DNA of 23,554 nucleotides from positions 1-23,554 of IMG/VR virus record IMGVR_UViG_3300042482_000284, one strand, 5' to 3'. A program made the position numbers and the translations under genes. Shown in pieces: positions 6,919-15,163 of this stretch. Origin of the DNA: a virus. Each line of letters opens with the position of its first letter. The first letter of the stretch is position 1. The notes beneath the pieces are model-generated. The model worked only from the letters and a program-made list of their open reading frames with translations, was not told where the DNA came from and searched no databases.

Positions 6919-9900
6919 CTATACGTTAATTATAATTGGTATTGGAGTATATGCGCTAGCTTTTAGTTGGTAACCTAATTTATTTATTTGCGATACAAGA
7001 GAATTATATTCGTTTAATTTAGTATCATAAAGAGTTTTTAATTTAGCATCAATAACTTCTCCAAATGTTGGATTATTAACTATTTTTGATCTAATTTTTT
7101 CAATAAATACCCCTAAACTTTTTTGATTTTCTAAAAGAGTATTCATATTATATTCTCTTATATCAGATGTATATGGTCCAGATGTGTATTTTGAAAATAA
7201 ACTATTTACATACTCTACTGGAGGCAATATTTTTAAATAATCTGGATTTGTAATAAGAGAATCAATACACGCTTGAACTGACTCTGGGCTAGACTTCCAA
7301 TCAGATATTGTTGTTGGAGGAAGAGTAGTCGTTACAGTATTTTCACTAATAATTGCGAAAGTATCTGTTCTAAATGTAGTAGTTGTTGTATATTGCGTAA
7401 CATTTTCTACAACTGAAAATCCTGAAACAAATGGATCAAAATAGAATCCAGTAAGATTGACGATAACACTAACATCCACAGCTCCTTGCTTACCATTAGG
7501 TCCATCTTTTCCTTTATATTTGATAAGTCCCTGAAAAAAATATCGATTGGGGTTAATGCCCTTTAGTGTTACAGGCCTAATATTTGTCCATACTGATGGT
7601 TTTGTAGGTGACGATACCATCCCGTTATAAAACATAACGTCATTAGAGCTAGAACGAAATCCAACCGTTACCTCTGCTAAACTTGTTACAGGACCGCCGC
7701 CGTCATCTGTTCCACTCCACTGAGATTTTCCGTTAAACTTAATCTCATATTGAATATAGTTTGCAGTTGGAATCGCATCAGATTTAATTATTTGATATGA
7801 ATTTATTGTTCCGACATTGGTTGTCTTTCCGGCATTATTTGTTTGAGCATAAGCTGAAACATCGCTGGAACTAGGATCCGCTGTAAATGCGGGAGTCCAT
7901 GCAGTTGGTTTTCTACCTAACGGATTCGCTGTATATGATTTTGTACGAGAAACAGTAACTACAGTATCCGTTGTAAATATAAAAGGGGAATTCGTTAATG
8001 GTGTGTCAATTGTATGTGTCCATAATGAAGGTATAGCTTTGTTATTTACAGTATCCCATTTATTAGACACGCATTTTAACGTATAGTTTACAGAATCTCC
8101 TGATGTTGCTGCTTCTAAAAATGCTCCTCTAATTACTATAGTTTGCGGGTCAAATGCAGTAGAGTCAGTAAATTGTAAAATTCCATTAGCTCCAAATGCA
8201 GATGGAGTGACAATAATACCACCAGTTGCAGTGTTTAGAGATTCAAAACTTACTCTAACAGTTTCGCCTGATTCTGGTTTGCTTGTTAATATTACTGATA
8301 ACGAAATCGTAGAAGTGTTACCTGTTGTTTTGTGACCAACAAACGTTAATTTTGGTTCCCCAGCAGATATAGCATAATCTGTATTTGTAACATTAACGCT
8401 TTTAGTTAAACCCGCAAAAGAACTATCGCTTGATGCTGATTTTAAATCAATTCTATAATCTTGTTTATTTACTGCTGTATTATTTACATTATCATAGCCA
8501 GAAACAATAAATGAATGCACTTCATTCCAATTACTTGTGCTAAATGTAATTGTATTGCCGGAAGCATAAGTAGAAAAATCATTAGAAAATGAAGTTACAT
8601 CCCCGCCTCCAGTTATTACAGAAGAGTTTGCTTTAACTGTTACAGAACTAGATGGCTGTCTACTTAACTTTACTCCAATAACATTAGTAATGCCTTTTGA
8701 TGTTGTATATCTATCAGCATTTGTAAATGTTCCAGTTGAAGGAGTTGTTTCTTCATTAGGGAGAATAATAATTTGCGCTACATCAGGTTGTATAGCTGCT
8801 CCAACAGTTATGCGAGATACTGCGGTTTTTCCCTGCCAATTTGGATTTGATGATGTGATAGTAGTTGTTACGTTTGCAATACCTTGATTTTTTCCATAAA
8901 CGTTAAACATAAATGATAAGTATTCATTTTGATATTTACCAATTGTTCTAGTTGCTCCATCTTGGACGTCTTCAGGAACTCCCGATTGATTGTATTTAGA
9001 AGAAATAATAACAACATTATCGTTATCTGAAGTTGCAGTAAAGGTTAATGGATAACTAGTGGTTGATTTTGTTAGCCAACCAATTTCGCCAGTTCCTCCA
9101 TAAGTAACGACAAATGAAGATTTTCCACCTGCATTTGCGATTGTCAAATTGGTTGCATTGACTACTGCAGTTTGAACAGGAGGTACATATGGATTTGGAT
9201 CAAGAATATTTTTTGGTTGTAAGCGCGAAACAGCAACGCCTGCAATTCTGTCTTTTTTCCATACTTCAGCTGGTTTTGTTCCAATTTTATAATTAAAAAC
9301 TTCATCTGTTGCCGAAGTTGCGTAAAATTCAATATAACTTCCTAATTTATTACCTTCATCTCCTAAATTATATGAATATGTCAATGATTGTGGAGTAGAA
9401 TAATTTGATGGAGTAAATGTAAATGAAGCAGGTGATGATGTAATATTTCCAACTCCAGAACTTTGGTCTTTTGATGCATTAAGCATATATGTAACTGTAA
9501 CATCAGAAGTTGGCGGAACATCGCAAGTTAAATATACTGGAATAGTTTTTATACCTGCTTTTGTTTCTGTGTATGGTACTCTATAATCGCTAATAGTATA
9601 TGAAATTTCTTGAGGTACAACAATTCCTCCAATTTGAGGTTTGGCAGGAGGATCCGGAATATCTCTAAGAAATTTAATATAAGGTTTTCTAATTGAAGTT
9701 ATTACATTTTCATAAAAAGAAAATCTAGAATAGAATATACCTTGTGCGCTAGATACACAGTTTGAAATATCATAATGCGGGGTATCACAAACCGTAATTA
9801 ACAATTCACCAGCATCAAAACTTATTATATCATTATTTGGTATAATAAGTTGCCCCGAACATTCTCCTGTATTATCTGTATACAAATACATTGCTTGAAC

Positions 9901-12900
9901 AGGTACAACGTGTGCAATAAGATTTGCTGTAGTAGTATGCGTAGAATCAGTTATTGTAAGCATATGCTGATTCGCAAAAACGTTGGTTGCGTATCCTCTT
10001 CCTGGGTTAGTTAGTTGTACATTATCAATTACGCCGCCAACGATATTTAATTTAAATCCAGCCTGTATAGTTGAAGTGCTTGTTAAATTTGCAGTTGCTG
10101 TTTCAGAATAACCAGCTCCGCCATTAGATATCGTTACGCCTGTAATTATACCAAGAGGATTATAATCTGGAGTAACATATGCATTAACTATTCTATTGTT
10201 AATATAAACATACATTCTTGTTAATGGAGCCATTCCGGTGGCTCTAAAATTAATAGTTGTTTGTTTAGTTTTTGGAATTACATTTACGTTTATAGGATTA
10301 TGTGTTTCCTTTTTTCCCGTTATTGCTGTAGATACCGAATACGCTTTTTTATCAAATTTAACTTCGCTAGTTGAATTATCTTCAATTGTAAAATCAGTTA
10401 TATTAGAATAAAATTTTTGCCAATCATTATATACTAATCCAGGAGTAGACTTAGCTTCTGCTAATGCTGTAGTATTTTCGTCAACTTTATTAATAGTTGC
10501 CCCATACTGTTCAACCCATTCTTGATTTTGCGGACTTAAATATAATTTACCTTTATATGAAATTGAATCGAATTGATTAATTTTGATATAACTTGTTGCT
10601 TGGTCTTGTGTTTCTATATCTCTAAATTTTCCGTCAAAACTTACTAATCCGGTTTCATATTGTTTTAAATTTTTACCTGTGCCGAAATCATCCCAAGTTG
10701 CACTAACTTTTGAATATGGTCTTTTGGTAAATGCAGGTCTAGCTACGTTTTTATCTAGATCTAATGATATATGCAAGTCATTTTCAGACAAATCAACAAT
10801 AGTATAATCGGTAAATGCATCAACTATAAAACCATTTTTTAATCTTGTTCCATATTGATCAATAATATTAACGCCTAATGTTGTTTTCTCCCCCATAGTC
10901 AACGCAGTATAATACTCAACATTTTTTAAACGAGTATCTAAAGTACCAATATCGTCCATAGTATATCTACGATGTTTAGCGTAATCAATCTTAATAGATT
11001 TAGAATCTGCTGTATACGCATCAAATTGTATTAAAGCAATAGTCATTCCATTAGGAATATCTTTTGGCGGAATAAAGTTTTTATAAGAAGATACGCCTTT
11101 ATGCCATTGTAATTTTCTTTCTGCTGTTAAAATTAATTTATCAATTCTACCAAGATAAAAACTCATATCATAGTAGAATTTGGTATCTGTTATTGATGAT
11201 GGAATTTTATAACTATCAAATAATACTGTAGTACTGTCTCCAGAATCTTTTCTACGAGGTCTAAAATCAATATAATCTCTTAAATTATATACCACATTAT
11301 TAATTTTAGTTGCAGGAATATTTTTATACGTGTCTGGATACGATTTAAATGAAATATATTCTCCAGTTGAATGTTCAAAATAATCAAATAATACGAAAGT
11401 CGGTCCAGTATTTGTATTGGATAATGCAGCTACAGTTCCATGGTCGTACAAAAATTCTTTTTGTCCATTATCTGTTTTATAATTAATTTCTGTATTTTTT
11501 AATTCAGTCCATTTGTCTGAAGTCAAAGTTCCAGGTATATTGTTTAAATTTCCTGAAATAGATGATATGTATACTTTATCGCCATAAATAATTACGCTAT
11601 TTCTTTCGTACGAAGATGCACTACTCCATGTAGCGCCGCCTAATGGAATAAATGCTCCTGCTGTTGAAGCTCTAAATATTCCTTTAAATTCTACAATATC
11701 AGAATAACCTATGCTTGTTGGTATAGTTCCGCAATTTATTTGTACTAATGTGTTTTTATGTATGGTTTTTGTTTTATATTGCGGCGCTGTATAAACTAGA
11801 CTATATTTAATATCAACTGAACCTGTATATCCACTAGTAAACGTAAATGTTGCTTTATATTCACCAACTAGTTGTTCTACTTTAATATTAACTTGAGACA
11901 AAGGAATATATTGGCCAGCCGTATATGCTCCATTTGACGTTTTAGCAACAATAATAAAGTTTTGATTTTTTAGATCTAATGGCAAAGAATTTGAAGTTCC
12001 ACTAGAAAATTGTCTTGTTAAATCTTGCGAAGTTAAAGTTGCAATATTTGATTGTACAGGTAATGTTGTAAATGAATCTAAAGTTATAGATGCATCATAA
12101 ATGTCTGCTGGATTTGCATACGGCAATTTAAATATTAATTTATTATATGCAGGATCAGTTACAAAATTAACTCCTGATGTCAATATTGTGTTTGCAGTAA
12201 ATCCTCCACCAACAATAGAATTAGCAATTAATAATTTTTGATCAGAAACAGTCAATCCATATAAATTTATTGAGTATTCATTAGTTGTTGTATAATCAAT
12301 ATTACTAATATATGCGTAACCTAATCTAGTTGCATTCGACGTACTATTTTTATCAGAAGAGTGAATTTCTACTCGTGAACCTGATGTTGGAATTGGCAAT
12401 TTACCAGAAACGTCCGTGATTCTTATGCTGTTTCCATAATATGTATTTGTTATATTATTTAACGAATTTGCGGTATCTCTAGCTTTATCTACAGAAAGAT
12501 ATGTTGGGAATGTTGCGTTATATGGATAACCAAATACATATGCTTTACCAGAAGAAATAACAGTATTTAAAGTTGTTGTAGTATCAGTAAAATCTGCATC
12601 ACTAAATGATATATTAAATGGAGTAACAATAAAATTACCAGCATGATCGTACATTTGCGCTGCTAATACATCTTGTAATCCACCAAGAACTGGACTTGTA
12701 TTGTCAAAGACAACAACGCCATCTTTAATTCTTAATAATTCAATAAATTTAGAAGTAGTTAAAGCTGTTTGGTCGATACCACCATTAATAAGAGGTTTGG
12801 AAACTAAACTTAAATAAATTTTATATCTATCAGCTCCAGGAGCAGTATAATTATATGATCCTTGAGCTGGATCTAATAGTGATGTGTCATCAATATAATC

Positions 12901-13770
12901 TACTATAGTTTCGATTACTTCGTATCCAATACAAGCACTCGGATATTGAGTTCTTAAATTTGGTATAATAGATTGCGGTAAAGATTTTACAAATGCATTA
13001 TTCGTAAAATATACACCATCAGAAAAGCTAATTTCTAATACATGATTTGATGCATATGATGCAACATTTATAGCAACATTGCTATAATCGGATTTTAATT
13101 GTTGGTGAACTCTAAACGTTCCATCATAACCAATTTCAGTAACAATATAATTAATACTATAATTATCGCTGGCAACTGTTATGACATCTCCAACGCTAAT
13201 TGTTTGCGTTTGGATGTTAAAAGTAAATGAATCTTTTTGTCCTGAACAATTTAAAATCGGATAATTTTGATCAATATTTAATTGAGCTAAATAATCAAAT
13301 TGTGAATTAGTTATAATCTGTTGATTACCAGAATGATATGCATATGCAACATCTTTTGATGAAAATATATATAATAGTTCGTTGCTTTTATAATTTTCTT
13401 CGCCATTTATTAATGCTTTAACAGTAATATAATAATTTAATACATCACATGAAGTTATCAAACTAACGCATTTAGATTCTGCGCCTACTACAAACATTCC
13501 TGTAAAAAATTCAATATCAGTAGCAATTGAACCAGTATTTTGCAAATTTAAAGATTTTACATTTGAATTAAATGTATATTTTCCGCCACTAACATTAGAT
13601 CCATCAGATAAAACAAATTTACCGAATTTTCCAATTTGGTCTTGCAGTATCGATTGCGCTTGAGTTAATTCTCTTGCTTGTACTGCTACTCCAGGTTTAA
13701 ATAAAATTCTATGAAAATTCTTATCTTCGTTAAAATCATCATAGTATGGTTGTGTATTAAAATTTAGCAT
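6919..13770 (-). CDS. Giant DUF4815-type virion protein with Ig-like array, 2283 residues
   Basis: The ATG at 13770 follows TAAGG in a 14-bp gap after gene 8. The N-terminus (YYDDFNEDKNFHRILFKPG, then AVQARELTQAQSILQ) is the DUF4815 signature. Residues ~930-960 carry RRYTMDDIGTLDTRLKNVEYY, another hallmark of this family. Residues ~1170-1200 (MAPLTRMYVYINNRIVNAY) and ~1290-1370 continue the family core. A Gly-Gly-x-Gly-Tyr module sits at ~1207-1288. Residues ~1390-1930 form about four Ig/Calx-beta-like units, with motifs such as SRQPSSSVTVKA, TFSTSNWNEVHSFIVSG and ILTSKPESGETVRVSFES. The C-terminal ~2155-2275 is helical. By position after gene 8 it replaces T4 genes 9/10, so a role at the baseplate rim linking fibres, with adhesive Ig-like extensions, is the best inference. 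There is no enzyme motif, membrane segment or frameshift. Ig-like boundaries are approximate. Confidence 0.88.
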   Translation of the reverse strand: MLNFNTQPYYDDFNEDKNFHRILFKPGVAVQARELTQAQSILQDQIGKFGKFVLSDGSNVSGGKYTFNSNVKSLNLQNTGSIATDIEFFTGMFVVGAESKCVSLITSCDVLNYYITVKALINGEENYKSNELLYIFSSKDVAYAYHSGNQQIITNSQFDYLAQLNIDQNYPILNCSGQKDSFTFNIQTQTISVGDVITVASDNYSINYIVTEIGYDGTFRVHQQLKSDYSNVAINVASYASNHVLEISFSDGVYFTNNAFVKSLPQSIIPNLRTQYPSACIGYEVIETIVDYIDDTSLLDPAQGSYNYTAPGADRYKIYLSLVSKPLINGGIDQTALTTSKFIELLRIKDGVVVFDNTSPVLGGLQDVLAAQMYDHAGNFIVTPFNISFSDADFTDTTTTLNTVISSGKAYVFGYPYNATFPTYLSVDKARDTANSLNNITNTYYGNSIRITDVSGKLPIPTSGSRVEIHSSDKNSTSNATRLGYAYISNIDYTTTNEYSINLYGLTVSDQKLLIANSIVGGGFTANTILTSGVNFVTDPAYNKLIFKLPYANPADIYDASITLDSFTTLPVQSNIATLTSQDLTRQFSSGTSNSLPLDLKNQNFIIVAKTSNGAYTAGQYIPLSQVNIKVEQLVGEYKATFTFTSGYTGSVDIKYSLVYTAPQYKTKTIHKNTLVQINCGTIPTSIGYSDIVEFKGIFRASTAGAFIPLGGATWSSASSYERNSVIIYGDKVYISSISGNLNNIPGTLTSDKWTELKNTEINYKTDNGQKEFLYDHGTVAALSNTNTGPTFVLFDYFEHSTGEYISFKSYPDTYKNIPATKINNVVYNLRDYIDFRPRRKDSGDSTTVLFDSYKIPSSITDTKFYYDMSFYLGRIDKLILTAERKLQWHKGVSSYKNFIPPKDIPNGMTIALIQFDAYTADSKSIKIDYAKHRRYTMDDIGTLDTRLKNVEYYTALTMGEKTTLGVNIIDQYGTRLKNGFIVDAFTDYTIVDLSENDLHISLDLDKNVARPAFTKRPYSKVSATWDDFGTGKNLKQYETGLVSFDGKFRDIETQDQATSYIKINQFDSISYKGKLYLSPQNQEWVEQYGATINKVDENTTALAEAKSTPGLVYNDWQKFYSNITDFTIEDNSTSEVKFDKKAYSVSTAITGKKETHNPINVNVIPKTKQTTINFRATGMAPLTRMYVYINNRIVNAYVTPDYNPLGIITGVTISNGGAGYSETATANLTSTSTIQAGFKLNIVGGVIDNVQLTNPGRGYATNVFANQHMLTITDSTHTTTANLIAHVVPVQAMYLYTDNTGECSGQLIIPNNDIISFDAGELLITVCDTPHYDISNCVSSAQGIFYSRFSFYENVITSIRKPYIKFLRDIPDPPAKPQIGGIVVPQEISYTISDYRVPYTETKAGIKTIPVYLTCDVPPTSDVTVTYMLNASKDQSSGVGNITSSPASFTFTPSNYSTPQSLTYSYNLGDEGNKLGSYIEFYATSATDEVFNYKIGTKPAEVWKKDRIAGVAVSRLQPKNILDPNPYVPPVQTAVVNATNLTIANAGGKSSFVVTYGGTGEIGWLTKSTTSYPLTFTATSDNDNVVIISSKYNQSGVPEDVQDGATRTIGKYQNEYLSFMFNVYGKNQGIANVTTTITSSNPNWQGKTAVSRITVGAAIQPDVAQIIILPNEETTPSTGTFTNADRYTTSKGITNVIGVKLSRQPSSSVTVKANSSVITGGGDVTSFSNDFSTYASGNTITFSTSNWNEVHSFIVSGYDNVNNTAVNKQDYRIDLKSASSDSSFAGLTKSVNVTNTDYAISAGEPKLTFVGHKTTGNTSTISLSVILTSKPESGETVRVSFESLNTATGGIIVTPSAFGANGILQFTDSTAFDPQTIVIRGAFLEAATSGDSVNYTLKCVSNKWDTVNNKAIPSLWTHTIDTPLTNSPFIFTTDTVVTVSRTKSYTANPLGRKPTAWTPAFTADPSSSDVSAYAQTNNAGKTTNVGTINSYQIIKSDAIPTANYIQYEIKFNGKSQWSGTDDGGGPVTSLAEVTVGFRSSSNDVMFYNGMVSSPTKPSVWTNIRPVTLKGINPNRYFFQGLIKYKGKDGPNGKQGAVDVSVIVNLTGFYFDPFVSGFSVVENVTQYTTTTTFRTDTFAIISENTVTTTLPPTTISDWKSSPESVQACIDSLITNPDYLKILPPVEYVNSLFSKYTSGPYTSDIREYNMNTLLENQKSLGVFIEKIRSKIVNNPTFGEVIDAKLKTLYDTKLNEYNSLVSQINKLGYQLKASAYTPIPIIINV

Positions 13771-13784
13771 ATTTTTTTTAAACC

Positions 13785-15161
13785 TTAATATTTAAGTGTT
13801 AATCTAAATTGTTCTAGTCCAGAAGGAGTTCTTTGTACTTTTGTTCTATTTTCGATATATATAATACTTCCGGAATATGGAATTACTTGCTCGACAGTTT
13901 CTTGTAATATTATACGAGAAGTGTTTGATATTGTTCCATATAATCCTTGATATAATGATACCGTTCCATGAGTATTTATAAGGTATAATATATTATTTGT
14001 TTGATCAAAATTTAAAACTCTACCGGAATATGTTGGGTTATTTAAATCGCCTTGATAAACAATTTCATCTTGTTGATATATACCAGATCCTTGTGATACG
14101 CTGATATCGTGAGTTGATTTATATATTGAAGAATTTGCAAATACGGTTGACGAACCAACAGTAATTTCCGGATTAGTTAATAATCCAATTTGTCTATAAT
14201 CAATATTGTCGGGTAATGTTCCAGTTTCAGTGCCGTTAAATTCTGCAGTTACCATAAGAGTTTTGCAACCTAATTCAGTAAGTAAATTATGGCCATGCCC
14301 TCCTATTGGAGAAATTTCTGGTATTAATACTGCACTATTTCCAGCATAACCTATATTAGGAACAACATTTGCTGTTGCAAACGTATAATTTGACCCAAAA
14401 TTGGTCATTACTATTTTTTCTACTTTATTATTTGCTACAATTGCCCTAGCTAAAGCTCCAGTACCATCTCCTTCTATTTCTATAGAAGTTGTTATGTTAA
14501 ATGCATTATCATTAGAATACCCTTGCCCTGTATTATAAACATTAATAACTGATACTTCTCCGCTACCGATTGTATTATTGTTCATAGATTTTCTATGCGT
14601 ATCTATGGATAATGGCATCCAATTTTCATCAAAAAATTTTAATTTTGCTCCAATATCAATACTATACAAATATTTCCATCTATATCCATCTCCCGTATCA
14701 ATAATATTATCTGTAAAATTAGTAGTAAAATCAATCAACGGTTGTGTTATTGATGGAACCCCAGAAGTTGCATTAACATTAGTTCCATTACATAAGCATT
14801 TAAATACTTGGTCATACGAATTTCTGATATAATAATTAATATTAGAGGTATATGTATTATTAGAAGAATATTGGCCATAAATAACTCCAGATTTCCAATC
14901 TATTCTTTTTATTACAGGACAAATATCATTAGTATTAATTTTTTTAAGAGCAATTAAATTCTTATTAACATTTTTCAAATAAAAATCTGAATCTTCTGGA
15001 GAAGGAATATTTATTTCGTCTAACCATGGATCCACTTTTGCAATAAAACAATATAAATTTAAAAATTCGTCTCCAGTATTTTTAAATATTAAATTTGGAG
15101 AGAAATAATATTTTATAATTTCTTCGGAAAGCCCCGAATACGGGATTAAACCTTTGTTCAT
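13785..15161 (-). CDS. 8: Baseplate wedge protein gp8
   Basis: At 458 residues this is longer than T4 gp8 (334). Recognisable gp8 features are DTGDGYRWKYLYSI at about 157-170, the T4-like NIDYRQIGLLTNPEI at about 315, and a C-terminus with GSIIYIENRTKVQR and QFRLTLKY, which parallels T4's MIYMENRPP and final INILFTF. The extra length is mainly residues ~199-290, a Gly-rich beta module (YNTGQGYSND, EGDGTGALARA, FGSNYTFA) ending in ISPIGGHGHNLLTELG. gp8 joins neighbouring wedges in the baseplate. The ATG lies 2 bp after the gene 7 stop, with only a weak GGTG site, so coupling is likely. Confidence 0.9.
   Translation of the reverse strand: MNKGLIPYSGLSEEIIKYYFSPNLIFKNTGDEFLNLYCFIAKVDPWLDEINIPSPEDSDFYLKNVNKNLIALKKINTNDICPVIKRIDWKSGVIYGQYSSNNTYTSNINYYIRNSYDQVFKCLCNGTNVNATSGVPSITQPLIDFTTNFTDNIIDTGDGYRWKYLYSIDIGAKLKFFDENWMPLSIDTHRKSMNNNTIGSGEVSVINVYNTGQGYSNDNAFNITTSIEIEGDGTGALARAIVANNKVEKIVMTNFGSNYTFATANVVPNIGYAGNSAVLIPEISPIGGHGHNLLTELGCKTLMVTAEFNGTETGTLPDNIDYRQIGLLTNPEITVGSSTVFANSSIYKSTHDISVSQGSGIYQQDEIVYQGDLNNPTYSGRVLNFDQTNNILYLINTHGTVSLYQGLYGTISNTSRIILQETVEQVIPYSGSIIYIENRTKVQRTPSGLEQFRLTLKY
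13973..13980 (-). promoter_or_regulatory. Possible late promoter core inside gene 8
   Basis: The minus strand reads TATAAATA within the gp8 coding sequence, about 200 nt before the ATG of the 2283-residue gene. It could drive the downstream block separately. The motif is short, the DNA is A+T-rich, and it also serves as ordinary coding sequence (LINTHG), so a chance match is quite possible. Confidence 0.3.
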
Positions 15162-15163
15162 AT

